From contig NC_058338.1 of assembly GCF_905475395.1 (NCBI RefSeq), positions 94,969,435 through 95,033,434 of the forward strand: a stretch of DNA of 64,000 nt. Direction: 5' to 3'. Source of the stretch: Chrysoperla carnea (lineage: Eukaryota; Arthropoda; Insecta; Neuroptera; Chrysopidae). The notes under the pieces were generated by a model. The model saw only the letters and a list, made by a program, of their open reading frames with translations, ran no database searches and was not told the DNA's origin. Each line of letters starts with the position of its first letter. Position 1 is the first letter of the stretch. Positions 33,191-45,521 of the stretch are shown here, piece after piece. The translations under genes were made by a program, and so were the position numbers.

Positions 33191-33340
33191 CTTCTTTATA
33201 AATCTCTCTATTGTCTAAACCTTAAATTTTGTGAATTTTTTCTTTGTTTCGGGTTACTACAAGGACTGGTAGCATGTCAACCAGAAGAATTTTTAATATT
33301 TTTGATTATATTTTATAATGTCATAAATATAAATATAATA

Positions 33341-33752
33341 TGAAACAAGTGAAAACAAGCAATTGACTGAGTTAATTGTTGAAATACCATGCATAGACAG
33401 CGTTGAATACTCTATCACATTACATATACATACATGTCACACATACATAACATGTATGTATGTGTAATCACACATACGTAATACATAGTATACAATTTAA
33501 CAGTGATTAACACTGGTTAACAGTGATGTTTACGAAAAAATGTTTCAAACAAAAGTTGTTTATTTTTGTATAAGGAAGATTTTTTACATTTAAACTTTTG
33601 TTCTATATCTAACGGTTTTTGAGTTATCGTGTTGGCAGACAGACGGACAGACGGACAGACAACCGAAAATGGAATAATTAGGTGATTTTAAGCGTTACAA
33701 ACTTAAGACTAAACTTAGTATACCTTGCATATTACATATATGCATGGTATAA
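33341..33752 (+). repeat. Dispersed repeat family A, internally deleted copy 4
   Basis: Has both ends (GAAACAAGTGAAAACAAGCA and TATATGCATGGTATA). The 110-bp block between TCTAACGGTTT and TTGAGTTATC that copies 1 and 3 contain is missing, as is the ATGAACACCTA block. Confidence 0.82.
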
Positions 33753-33762
33753 AAATGGCTAC

Positions 33763-34115
33763 GACAAGTGAAATTTACAAAATTTTAAAAATCCCCGACA
33801 AATTTTTCGGCTAATGAACCCTAAACTCGCATTTGAAACATATCTGAGAACATTATCCATTAAATTGCCTTTTTCCTTAAAGCCTTTTCCAAACTGAGCT
33901 GATTTGGAAGATCATCGCCAATTTTATGTTTTTTCGGGTACGGAACTCTAAATTCGCATTTGAAACATAGCTAAGAACACTCTCCATTAAATTACCTTTC
34001 AAACAAAACCAAAAAGATCAAAACGGTTCATCCGTTTAGGCGCTACGATGGCACAGACAGACACAAACACATAGTGGTCAAAGTTTTTTTTAGTTCGGGG
34101 GTTTTTTAGACTTCT
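33763..34115 (+). repeat. Dispersed repeat family B, copy 4
   Basis: Follows family A by about 10 bp. It contains two diverged GGAACCCTAAAC modules, the GTTCATCCGTTTAGGCGCTA module and the GTTCGGGGG end. Confidence 0.8.
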
Positions 34116-34739
34116 AGATCAAAATAACCCCTTTAAATATAGATTTTTATATGTGAGACAGCCAAATGTAATTTGTTATCATTTGATCTGATAAATATAA
34201 AAATGTTATTTGGATCACAGTGGTTTTACCATCCCTAGACAACAATAGTTCGCAGGACTGTATCCATTATATTACCAAAATATATCTTACCCTTTAATAA
34301 TATTTCTAAAAATAATTTCCTTTGTTTCTAAAAATAATTTCAAGAAAATTTTATCTAAATCTAAAAAGTTCTAAATAAAAAAAATGAAAATAACTTGTAT
34401 TGCATAATATCGCATTTCTATTTTTCCCGTAATATTTCCAGTATACTAAAGTAGCCCCATTCCAAAAGAGCAACAAATATACATTAAACGCGTTCACTAA
34501 AAAAGTTAAATAATAATATTTTATAAAGTCAACCAATTCATTTGATTATTTATTTTCATGAATAACTCATATAAATAATTGAATCTGGCCGACAGTAAAA
34601 TGTATAGCGAGCCCTCTGATCATTCTACACCACACAGAGGACATCTTCAAGCAAGTCAAATCAAGTTGAATCATAAATTATATAATAAAATGTTGTATAT
34701 GAATTGATTTGGATGATTGTATACATCCATAGTACCCCA
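34116..34739. other. AT-rich interval with no recognised feature
   Basis: No exon or organised repeat is supported here. Confidence 0.45.
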
Positions 34740-35191
34740 AGGTCATACCGCGACGACTAATAAAACTTGCTTGGTGGTGGTATAAACGATATCATCATGG
34801 TACCGCTTTGCTTGTTCAATTCGTTTGTTGCTTTAGCTTAGCTGTTCCAAGTTGTGCGTTGCACTCACCAAACCAAATCGGGAGTCCTCTATAATACTTC
34901 TTGTGTCATCGTTGGCAGCCGCAGAGGGTGGTGACTGGTGTTCTTTTATATTAGTGTATATTGTTTGTGCGTTACGTGTGCACCTCAAAAAAATTTCCTC
35001 AACCCCCCAAATAAATGTGCTGATTTCAAGTGGTTTAAAAAAAAACGAGTGCCTTTATATTTTTTACATTAAATAAAATGTAGTACATAAAAGTTGTATG
35101 AAAATTTAATTGGTGTGAATTTTTTTAGGGAAAATGATTAAACAAAGATGGGTTACATTTTTTTTGGATACTTAATTTTTATTTTTCAGGT
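34740..35191 (+). promoter_or_regulatory. Candidate promoter and untranslated first exon of ttk
   Basis: This patch is clearly less AT-rich than its surroundings (for example GCCGCAGAGGGTGGTGACTG and TGCGTTACGTGTGCACCTC). It ends at CAG|GTGAGTC, a full consensus donor at 35191/35192. A non-coding first exon is expected somewhere upstream of ttk, because the shared coding exon begins with an acceptor at 41315. The word ACGTGTGC resembles a downstream promoter element, but no initiator is certain. The donor is seen directly; the assignment to ttk is inference. Confidence 0.3.
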
Positions 35192-36934
35192 GAGTCTTTT
35201 TTTTTGGTTATGTGTGGTGCATGTTTATAAAGCTTAGTTCTCAATGTGACATTCTAAATTTTCAATTTAAATAATAATTTGGCTATCCGTCAAAATTTTT
35301 TTAAAGGTCAATTTTAATTATTTTTTTTTTTAAAAGTCATTAAAAACATCATGTGAACTTACTGTAAAACATATACATGGGAAAAAATTTAGGAGCTAGC
35401 AACATAAAATTTAAAAAAAATTAAACTCCTATCCCCTCTTTTTCGGAAACACTCCCTTCCTTAAAAAATTTGAAAATAATTCACTCCCCCTCACTTAAAA
35501 AATATTTCGTTTTAAATTTTAAATCTTGTAGGAAGCAATTAACTGATATTTATTCAGGAAATCCAAAACACTATTCCGAAATATATGCATTTTTATTTAA
35601 ATTTAAGCTTTCATTAATTTTAAATAAAGGACATTAACTTTTAGTTTATCTTATAAAGTCTCCCCTACCTTTTGTCAAATAAAGTCAAGATAAATCTGAT
35701 ATCCACCTTCAAATTTCTCGAACTTCTGTTTTCTCTGATGATACAGTTATAAATAATGTATTCAAAGGATAATATTGTTGCGTAACTATCATGTAGCTCA
35801 TCCTTTATGATGACTTATTTTCTCTATGGTAGAAAAGTTATAGATAAATATCACTGTTATACAGGGTGTTGGGAAATTATGAGGGTCGTATAATTTGCAC
35901 GAAAAATAAAGCAATTAAATAGCTTTATTGACAAAAAAATTATTTTCTGCCATTATAAAAACGGAAGATGTTCAGTCTAATTAATTCACTCTTTTTCATG
36001 GAGAAAGTTGACATGAAGTTCTAATAAAATTATAAACGTTTGAAAGAAGAAGCGTATATATGTTCAGTACTTCGATATTTCTTCTTTTTCCAAGTATAGA
36101 TTCGGGAAATAGTAAAAGTTGCGTTTAATATTAACAACTTTTTGGAGATTAATTTCAGAAGTAAACCATGCGCCTTCTTAGTTTTGAATCAGTTTCAACC
36201 GGTAGAGTATCTTTTTATGTCTAGGACAAGTTCTTGTGGGTTCATTTGTTGACTTCCGTAGTCATAATATATTTTCTTGTGGGTTCATTTGTTGACTTCC
36301 GTAATCATAATATGATATTTTTTCTTGGCTTATTAAGAATGAAGGATTTAAAAAACAGATTCCATTTTTGAAAAGATTCATATGAAAGTTATATATTAAA
36401 TTTTCCACAATTATTATTGATTAAAAACCGAAAAAGTTTTAAAGCATTCGAAGTTTTTGGCCCGTCTCTTTCTTGCAAAACAGATTGTAATCTCTATGCC
36501 GATACTGAGCAATGACGTCACTTTTTAAGTAGCTTCCTGTTTGTTTAATTAGGAGTTTTAAACGTTCATATTTTTACGTACTTCTAAAGATTTTAAAAAA
36601 CCAACTTCGCTTTTCTGTTTGTGCAGTGAAAATTCTTCATTTGAGGTTGAGGAGAAATTTTACTCATAATTCCCATTCGATACAGTCAATTTTCTGAATC
36701 TAGGAGAATCTAGATAGATTTAAATCCTATTAAAGCTCCACAGGATAACATCGAAGAAGAAGCTTCGGTTGTTCGATGTTTCGATTCCAAAAAGAACTTT
36801 TTCTTTTTCCTAAGCGAAAGTTTTGTATGAAATTTTCGTTAACAAACTTATAACAAAAAGTTATAAAAGTTCAGTTTACTTATTCCTAGTTGAAGCCCAC
36901 TTGTAGTAGAGAATAATTTTAACTTCAGGTAATA
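35192..36934 (+). other. Upstream part of ttk: presumed first intron
   Basis: AT-rich, with no coding exon. ACAGGGTGTTGGGAAATTAT at 35862 resembles the edge of a mobile element. A 43-bp tandem duplication at 36231-36316 is listed separately. Confidence 0.45.
36231..36316 (+). repeat. Tandem duplication of 43 bp
   Basis: TTCTTGTGGGTTCATTTGTT followed by GACTTCCGTA(G/A)TCATAATAT occurs twice head to tail with one or two differences, so the duplication is recent. Confidence 0.85.
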
Positions 36935-37345
36935 CGAGCGTCAAGGCAAGTTTAGACTTGTAGTTGAAATTATATGTACCTTATTTTCAACTTCGTGAAT
37001 GTAGACGAAAAATAGGAATAAAAATTTTCGATATCTGCCTTTGTTTTCGAAATATCGAAAGCTAAATAATTAAAATTAGATATCAAAATTGTATTCTTAC
37101 TTTTCGTCTTATATTGTCAAGTTATAACATAGTTCACCATTAAAATTGAAAATATATATTTTTTTAAATTTGTGACTCCACTACCGTAGTCATGCATTCT
37201 TAATTAGTCGGGCACAACGGTTTTTTTTTTTTTCAATAATTTATTAAGGTATTTAAACTTAAATTTAAATAGTTTTTTTTTTTTTCAATTTCCACCTTGG
37301 TTTTCCTATAAGACCAATGTTAAATATGCCTACTTTTGAACCTTG
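36935..37345 (-). repeat. Dispersed repeat family L, copy 3
   Basis: TACGAGCGTCAAGGCAAG, then GACGAAAAATAGGAATAAAA, then TTCGAAATATCGAAAGCTAA, then TACTTTTCGTCTTATATTGT, then CCTATAAGACCAATGTTAAA match parts of 12120-13195 and 19840-20640, with rearranged order and two long T runs. Confidence 0.65.
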
Positions 37346-39365
37346 TGTAATCGAACATAATTTTGTGACACCTTGTAAGGTACATAATAAAAATTAACTA
37401 ATTTATTAAAAGGACCAATGTAAACATGTCTTTATGTATCAAACAAAATTAATCTATCAATAATGTAAACTAAACTTTATTATTCGATGATAAATGTTGG
37501 TAAACACTCCCTAAGTATTTAATATTTTATCCGTTTTGTGTTTGTTGTTACAATTCAAATGCGGATATACGCGATGATTGAATCTGATGAGATGGGGGTA
37601 AAAAAAAAACAACACTAACTCTACAATTAACTAGATAGATATTATTTTTGTTTGAATTTATTATTAAATTTACCGGTATTATAAATACATACCCGCAATT
37701 GTCCGATGATTTCCCCCCTATCGGCCTCATATCATCATACATACATCCATCACCCCGACGAAGTTACGAGTGAAACTCCCCCTTGGTTTGCTTATAATAC
37801 ATCCGACAACTAAAACGAACATGATACCCGAATATGTACGAGTGAGATAGATACACACATACATACATAACACACACTATATACACATTTGCTGACATGG
37901 CGACTTCATGAAAAGTGCACTCCGAAGTTTTTTTTAAAAAAAATATATATTTTTCGTTATATTCCAAGAATTTAAGACATCAACCAACACACCCTTCGAA
38001 GTTTTTCATGTGAGAAAAAGTGTTGTGTAATAGTTTAGGAAAATTATGAAAAATGTTGAGGTAATACTCAAAATTTAGTGAAGTGATTTAGAGTGATATT
38101 CTTCTTTTTTTTTTTAATAATCAAAATAGATATACGCATTAAAAATAGGGTCGACAAGTTCATTACCCTTGCATTTAAACTAGAAAAAAAAAATAAATTT
38201 AATCAATAATCATACCCCTATGTTTTTTTTTTTAAATAGTTTGTTATCAGTTTTTTTTTTTTAATTGTGAGTGCTTGCGGAAAAAGGGTTGCGTAAAAGC
38301 AGAATTTAGAAGAGCCACACATATACATTTAAGTTGTCCTAAACACACCGATTTAGTTTGTGCAAATGTAGGCGGGGTGTGTTTTCAGTGTGTGATAACA
38401 TATTTATAAAAATGGCGGAAGGGCTGTGTCCATTACATTTTTCAAGGGGGTTGTCTTTTAAAAACTATTTTGAGATTTTTTTTACCTGCATTATTTTTTG
38501 CAATGGCATTTAAATATTGACCCTTGAATAGATCGTTTTTATATAGTACAGGGAGGTTCTATTTTAAATAATAGGCGCTGTGTGTGATCATCATATTACA
38601 GGGGGGTACAGTGTATTCATGTGAAGTTTTCAATTGTGGTGATGTAACTAAAGTTTTAAAGGAGCCAACAACCAGCCATTGTGTAAATATGCGACAAAAA
38701 TATAAAAACACCTGTATGATTCATGATTCAGAAAACTTCCTCCCTAATGCTTCCTTAAATTATTTTTATTTTTTTATATATTTATAATTTATTCATTATT
38801 TATTTTACCCCTTTTTAAAAATCGTTTCGCTTTAAAGGATTTCATTGTATTGTTAATCGATTATTTCCTTTTGCCCTTTAAACTTTACCAAACTTTGTTT
38901 TCTAACTATAAAATTAAATTTTGTTTTTTAAACATAACCTAGCTTTAGGATGTAATTACTATTTCTAAAAAGTACTTCAAAGTAGGTTTTCATCCTGTCT
39001 TGCTTATTTCAATGAGGAAAAGTAAATTCGAAACCTAAATATATTCTTGATATTTTCCGAATTTTTTTCTCGATGTGTCGATAGTGTCAAATTAAGAATC
39101 CATAGAAGTTTACCCTCCGCTTCCGAGTTTGATCAAAAGAAAGTTATTTTTGTTGGGATATCCGTCCTTCGGCTATATTAAATTTCTGATGCGTTTTCTC
39201 TTAGACAATCGAAGCTTTTCTTTAGTAGAAATTTAATCTTAACTTGGACATTGAAGAATAAAACCTTGAAATTTTTGAAATAATGGTGGCATAATATGAT
39301 TTAATCTAGTTGTAAGGTGACCAAACAATATTTTTTGGGTCTTTCAATTTCGTTTTTTAGAAATA
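37346..39365 (+). other. Presumed ttk intron, no coding exon
   Basis: AT-rich with long T runs. The part at 37900-38400 has several G-rich words (GGAAAAAGGGTTGCGTAAAA, GTAGGCGGGGTGTGTTTTCA) and may hold an untranslated exon, but no clear donor was found. The 67-codon frame at 38584-38787 has no recognisable domain. Confidence 0.4.
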
Positions 39366-39725
39366 GACAAGTGAAATTTACTAAATTTAAAAAAAAAACT
39401 TTGACAAACTTCCGGTACGGAACACTAAACTCGCACTTGAAACATATCTAAGAACACTCTCCATTAAATTACGTTTTTTCTTAGAGCCTTCCTCAAACTG
39501 AATCGATTTTGAGGATCATGGCTTATTTTTTAATTGTTCGGGTACTCTCAACTCACACTTGAAACATTACTAAGAACACTCTTCATTAAATTATCTTTCA
39601 AACGACACAAAAAAAATCAAAATCGGTTCATCCGTTTAGGCACTACGATGCTATAGACAGACAGACAGACGCACACACATAGCGATCAAACTTATAACAC
39701 CCCTTTTTTGGTTCGGGGGTTAAAA
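39366..39725 (+). repeat. Dispersed repeat family B, copy 5
   Basis: Near full length, from CAAGTGAAATTTACTAAATT to ATAACACCCCTTTTTTGGTT and CGGGGGTTAAAA, with the doubled central module and (CAGA)n stretch. Confidence 0.82.
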
Positions 39726-41315
39726 CAGACAAATTTAGTCCTTATATATTATTTCTCCAGCATGTTTTTTTCTGACCATACTTAATATCTCCCTTCTTTA
39801 CCAAATTCCATGATTTAACCCTCATTTTCAAGATTATATCATGCTGTCTTCTGACGAAAAATAGACTCGCGATATAAAAAATGTTAATAAGTGTATTAGG
39901 CAAACATGTTTCGAATGCAACAGTTTTTATAGATGTTCTCCTGATATTGAAGACATTATTAAGAAGTAACAACATATATATTTCAAAACTATTAAGTAAA
40001 CTATTTTTAAACATGTTCTCCTAATACTACTTTGAGCAAAATATTTTGATTATTTCACCACTTTTCTACGAAGTTTTGTTATTGTTTTTAGCCACGGGTA
40101 CAGAGTTAAAAAATTAGATTACGTCTTCTTTACGGCAGAAAATGTAGGCAAAACACTGGTTTTTTTAATGGAAAATCTGGAAAGTTAGAAATATTATGAC
40201 TACATATAAATGCCGATGAGGCTTATCACAATGCCTTTCATTGGGATATGCTTTTTTTAGTTTCGATGTTAAGAAAAACACTAAAGCAAGATGAAAAAAA
40301 TTTACACACTTATTTTTCTAAGAATTAGATCAAAAATTGTAATTTTGACCATGATTCGGCTACGAAGTCGAATTGGATAGCTTTGTCGGTACTGTCTTCT
40401 GATCGCATTCCATTATTTTTATCTAATAAAGAGCTTAAGATTGATGTAGCTAAATAAGCTCAACTGTTTAATCAGATCAATTTATGGTGCTTTATTTATC
40501 AGACACCAATATAAACTTTAATTCCAACCTTACGAGACATGGAAAACTTCCAAATAACATCATACTCTTAGAGAATAGACTAAATCCATGCGACACTTGG
40601 CTTGGCAAACTTGGAAATGACATCAAACTCTTAGAAATTGTTATATATAAACTGCGTTGTAAATAATGTGGACCATTAACCAAATGTGGACCTAAACAAA
40701 CTTATCGACTCTTTCCTATTGGTACGTAAGCTGGCAACGTTTTGGAGAGTTTATTTTCAGATGGCATACTTCATTCCAGTCTAATTTCAAACACAAAATA
40801 TATCCAAAATCCTGTCTTCCTGAAATCAACTTTTTCATGGTTAGCTCTTATACTATATATTCTTCAGGATTCTTTCGTTTCCTGGATGACCATTAAAAAT
40901 TTTTTTTACATGTCCCATTTTTTGCACTTATTCTTTTTTCGAGTTTTTCACTCGCATCTCTCCTACATTCCATGACCCTTATTATTCTTAGATTTTCCTC
41001 CAAATCATCTTTTCGACTCTTCCTAGATCTTCCAACGATTTTTTGACTATTTTGATGAGCATTGAGAATTTTCTAGTATGTCTTAATATTCGATTATCTC
41101 TTTTATGATTGTTAGCTTAAATCTCATTTATTTCCGGGGACTCTCGGGTTGAGAGGAGGTATGCATTGACCTTTCTATATAAAAAGGACGGCCAAAGAGT
41201 ATATTTTTTTATAATAATGTATAACATAAATTTCCGTTATAATCCATATAACGGCACATTTGATGCCTAAGGCTACCAGCGTAATTTCTAATTTTGTTTT
41301 TCTGTTTTATTTCAG
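39726..41315 (+). other. Presumed ttk intron up to the shared-exon acceptor
   Basis: No coding exon is supported. Two imperfect direct repeats of about 60 bp lie at 40530-40640 (ACTTCCAAATAACATCATAC, then TCTTAGA, against ACTTGGAAATGACATCAAAC, then TCTTAGA). The interval ends in a good acceptor, TTCTGTTTTATTTCAG, at 41315. Confidence 0.5.
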
Positions 41316-41472
41316 GTCTTTGGTTTTGAATATAACAAAAATATCAATTAATTAGTCAAATTAAAACTCAAATATTATATAAATACAATTTTATATAACG
41401 GAAAAAGGAAATTAAGAAGCACGGCCACGGCGGCGACGCAGTGTATCATTGCATAGTTGCGTTGTTTTGGCA
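41316..41472 (+). other. ttk: 5' UTR portion of the ttk shared exon
   Basis: Lies between the acceptor TTTATTTCAG (41315) and the first ATG of the BTB frame (41473). A TTG at 41449 is in frame but is not a normal start, so I treat this as untranslated. Confidence 0.6.
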
Positions 41473-42487
41473 ATGTCGATCGATGCACAATCGAGGTATC
41501 ATCGATATAATTCCCAACAACAAACTCATGGTTCAAATAATATGCCAGTAGTACAACCTCAACAACAGCAGAGTGGTTCAAATAATAGTGCACCCATAAT
41601 GTCATCATCACAACGGTTTTGTTTACGGTGGAACAATCACCAATCAAATTTATTATCAGTATTTGATCAACTATTACAGGATGAAAGTTTTGTTGATGTC
41701 ACGTTGGCAGTTGAGGGTCAATTATTACGTGCCCATAAAATGGTCTTGTCCGCGTGTAGTCCATATTTTCAGGCATTATTTGTTAGTCATCCGGATAAAC
41801 ATCCTATTGTGATATTAAAAGATGTACCGTACATTGATATGCGAAGTTTATTAGACTTTATGTATCGGGGGGAAGTTAGTGTTGATCAAGATCGTCTTAC
41901 AGCATTCTTACGAGTTGCTGAAAGCCTCCGAATCAAAGGGTTAACAGAAGTCAATGAGGATAAATGTGATCTACCGAGTATTACATCGTCGTTATTAGGT
42001 AGTGGGGGTAATGTTAATTCAAATAGTTATCATCAAAGGTCGTTACCATCGAAACGACCTTCGGCGGGTCTATCCACCAGTGGGAATATGAGTGGCAATA
42101 TGGGTGCAGTTGGTTCGATGGGTTCACAAGCCATGTCACCATTGTTAGGTAATGCGCTGGCGCAACCTAAACGTAAGCGAGGACGGCCTAGGAAATTCTC
42201 CGGTAGTTCAAACGGTACGCCCTCTTTAGACGGTGATGATGATGGAGATTCTCCGATACTTCGGGGAACTCCGGAATTATTGGAAGTTAAAATGAATGTG
42301 GATGGTTTTCAAGGTTCTGGTAACGAGATGAGGAGTGAAACGGACGCAGAAGGTGATGATGCTGATGCTGAGGATCCATTAGGTGATAGTAGTATTGTCA
42401 AGGAGGAGACGCAGGTACAAGATCAACCAATGGTCGGCACATCCAGGGAACAAGATAATTATAGCAATAATGAAGAATATCATTCGG
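41473..42487 (+). CDS. ttk: Tramtrack shared exon: BTB domain and AT-hook
   Basis: Encodes residues 1-338 of both isoforms. A low-complexity Ser/Gln/Asn leader is followed by a second Met at residue 43. The BTB/POZ domain spans about 47-158, with FCLRWNNHQSNLLSVFDQLL, FVDVTLAVEGQ, RAHKMVLSACSPYFQALF and the end phrase AESLRIKGLTEVN. These are diagnostic of Tramtrack among insect BTB proteins. An AT-hook (KRKRGRPRK, 233-241) and an acidic tail with a SUMO-type VKEE (Lys310) follow. BTB domains mediate dimerisation and co-repressor contact; in Drosophila Tramtrack represses transcription and blocks neuronal fate. The start is ATG 41473, with ATG 41599 (MSSSQRF) an alternative that matches the Drosophila start more closely. 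The exon ends CATTCGG|GTAAGT, phase 1. The frame running on to 42501 is intronic. Confidence 0.94.
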
Positions 42488-43298
42488 GTAAGTTTGTTTA
42501 AAAATTATTGTAATTATTAAAACGTAGATAAACCACCTCGAACCTTATTTATCTGTTTTAAATGATAAATTAAAGGAATTAGAACCAAACTATGCCGAAA
42601 CATTGACCTATTTAAAAAAGTGGCTCTTTGTTCTTTTATAAAAACTTCATCAGGATCAGCTTTTGAGAAGCTCGAGAAAAATACCAAAAAACTCTTATTT
42701 AAAAACTTCTTGATATTAAAATAAATAAAGTTTAATGAAAATTGAATAAAACCCGTATCAAATGGAAATTGCAACGAGACTCGATACTAAAACTTAAAGG
42801 CCACTTTAAAGTTGTGAGACTTAAGCGCTTGTACACACCAGTTATGATTTCCTCTCAAATTAGTTTTTTGGTAGGAATTGGGACAAGGAAGTTCATTTCC
42901 AACTAATTTCTATTGTCTTTGCTAAACAGATTTACAACAAACTCCCATATTTAAATCGTTTAAAAATGAAAAAAATAAATTAAAATCGTAAATTTTGAGC
43001 CATACTTTTATATTTTAAATAAGGCACAGAGTTAACAGTTCTTTTTTTAAAGGCAAAGTAGTAAGATAAAGTTAAATCGAACTCAGATTAAATCATATTC
43101 GTGAATAAACCGATTTATATGTTGTGAGTTCTTGAGATAAAGACCTGATTTGTAACCTTTTAGGTCTACAGCAAAACGTAGTTTTAATGAGTCATTTCAG
43201 AAAGACTGAAAATTTCATAGATACTTGCCAACACTACGTCCTGATGCCATAAAGTGAAAAAGATATAGCGACTGTCTCAAGTTTGAACTGATTCCGGA

Positions 43299-43630
43299 AA
43301 GTTTTAATCGACAGATATTCCAAAAAAATTGTAGTGTGTTCGAGTGGGTTTAACTAATCTGCAACGCTAAATGTATAGATTCTGACTCATTAGGAAATAG
43401 TTCGAAATTAGAAAAATTATAATTTTAAATTGAGGACAATATCATTTTTGTGATTTTTAGACTTAATTCTTCATGTCAGCAAATTTCCAGCCTTTCTGAA
43501 ATCACTTTCTTGGTGAGACGAATCGACATATTTAGCGTTGCGGACTAGGTTACACTTCCTCCCCCCACTGGCATTACGAAAATGTAGTCGATGTGAGCTA
43601 CATTTTTTGGAATGTCTGTCGATTAAAACG
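43299..43630. repeat. Foldback element in the ttk intron, about 330 bp
   Basis: AGTTTTAATCGACAGATATT, then CCAAAAAAATTGTAG, and further on GCAACGCTAAATGTA at the left pair with TATTTAGCGTTGCGG, then CTACATTTTTTGGAATGTCT, then GTCGATTAAAAC at the right. Weaker pairing extends outward (TTTCAGAAAGACTG with AGCCTTTCTGAAAT). Confidence 0.8.
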
Positions 43631-44788
43631 GATTCTACTCTTTCTGTAATGAGTGTAAACAGACGCTACACCCTTTAGTACTCTATTAGGGCCAAACTCC
43701 CCTTCTTTTCGAGAATATAGAATAGGCTTACAATATTTTTTTAGCTTTTAAAATTTTAAGAAGTTCAGATCAAAATTTGTGTGTCAATTTTATCTCTATC
43801 TTTGGTGGTAATTTTTCTGCAATGAAATTCGTTTATAATGATCTCGAAAGGAAATTTCACATTTGCTTTAAAAAACTAACATTTTGTGAAATCGTAATAT
43901 ACATCATACCATATTCATCGTCATGTCATTATAAGCGAATTTCTTAAAAATCTTAAAATATTTTTTGCTTTTATTCTGTTTTAAAGTTCGTCAAAATTTT
44001 TGAATATTTGTAAATGCTTTAATACCTTGTTATCATCCATAATTTGCCCATAATTTTTATTTTTAAATTGTAAATATTTAAAAAAAAATAAATACTTGTA
44101 ATCAGTGAAAAAGTATGGAGAGGTGAACTATTAGAGAGGAGATAATGTTTTAATTAACTAATTAGTGAATAGTTGTTTAAAAATTAAATGAAGGGAAAAG
44201 CTAAAAGGGATTTAATTTGTGTTAACAAAAAAAATTTAAACAAAAATTATTAAAAACAACATTTTAAATAATTTTTAAAAAATTGTTGAGTGCTTCGAAT
44301 AATGAAGTGTGAACAAAAAAAAATTCTTAATTCTTTAAATAAAGTCACATTTAAGGTGAGTTTTTCTGTTTAATTGTATTTTTGAACTGGGGAAGAGCAA
44401 TAATATAGGGAATGAGCCCGCCGTATCGCGTACTTTTAAAATAAAACAAATTTTACAAGTTTTAATAAAATATTTAAAAAATAATATTAATATACAAATT
44501 TGCACGAAGAAGCAATTAAAAAAATACAAAACAGGCTTAGTCCCTATAGCTTTTCCCTTTTTTTGTTTTTGGTAAAATATAATTATGGGTGTAAACCTCG
44601 GTCGATGAACGAATAATGTTGGAACAATTGAGTGTTTTTTCTCAAGGATTTGACCCACCTAGTTACACCCATGAATATAATTTACGTTGGTGTTAGTGAA
44701 CTAAAAGTTTGAGTATTCGAAATCTTCGCTATTTTGTGTCCTAATTTATGAATTATAAATAAATTTAAAAAAAATGGATCTCTAGCAC

Positions 44789-45075
44789 CTATAAAAACAT
44801 GTATTCTTTGCCCTCCTTGAGAACAACCTGACATCCTAAGGCGAGACATTTCCAGGTAAGAAAGGCCATTTTAAGCAGATTAATCTGCAGGATTCTGTTT
44901 GTGCAAATAACATGTATGGAGGTTTCATCGTAATCCATACATGCCCTACAAGTGGTATCATCAGAGATCGTCATGTTAGAAAGGTAGTAATTCCACTGAC
45001 AGTCGGACAGTTCCCTGTCAAGAGTCCCACAAAAGTTTCAGGTTAGGACTCTCTAATGTTCTAGCTGTTTTTATA
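44789..45075 (-). pseudogene. LINE fragment, C-terminal zinc-knuckle-like region (copy 1)
   Basis: The minus-strand frame 44974-44789 reads MTISDDTTCRACMDYDETSI, then HVICTNRILQ. The C-x2-C-x4-D-E-T-x2-H-x3-C pattern is the conserved end of non-LTR retrotransposon polyproteins, after the RNase H domain. The homology extends upstream (GTLDRELSDCQWNYYLS) in the same direction. The copy is a short 3' fragment. Related fragments lie at 46525-46640 and 51990-52340, so several copies are in ttk introns, all on the opposite strand to ttk. Confidence 0.7.
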
Positions 45076-45521
45076 CACGGATGGCTTAGCTGTAGCTGTG
45101 GTAGCCATTCCTAGATTCCGTAATTTACGGAGCATATTCCAATGGGAATGAGAGGTACAGGAGAAAAAGGCGTTTGACACTACCCCTCTCGTGCCAATGA
45201 GTCCGCATACTTTTCACAGCTCGTCAAAAATTGCACTTTTTGACCCAATTTGTCAGGAGACACAAAATTCTGAGTACGAATACCCATGCTTCTAGTTTTT
45301 AGAAAGTAATAATTACTTAATTGAAGAAACCCCACGTAAAAGACTTTTGAAATCAATAATTTAGTCGTTAAATCGTGTACTTAATGCGTAGAATGGGATG
45401 ACTGTTGCAAACTTAAACTTTTTTAGTCGGGTCACTCTTTTATATTTCTTAAATTTTTACGATTATTTTTAAGTCACACCCTGTACGATGATTAATCAAT
45501 TAACCTTAATTAATATTTTAG

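Larger units (their letters stand above)
42488..45521 (+). other. ttk intron between the shared exon and the first zinc-finger exon
   Basis: Opens GTAAGT and ends TTAATATTTTAG. It contains a foldback at 43299-43630 and a LINE fragment at 44789-45075. An AAG|GTGAGT donor-like site occurs at 44355/44356, after an A-rich stretch, and could mark an alternative internal first exon; nothing else supports one. Confidence 0.7.

Noticed and set aside
38584-38787. 67-residue frame with several cysteines
   Set aside because: No signal peptide, no conserved spacing I recognise, and no flanking splice sites.
41449-41472. Upstream TTG as the start of the ttk shared exon
   Set aside because: TTG is not a normal eukaryotic start; the ATG at 41473 or the one at 41599 is far more likely.
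44100-44356. Alternative first exon of ttk ending at AAG|GTGAGT
   Set aside because: Only a donor-like word supports it; such words occur by chance in an intron of this length.
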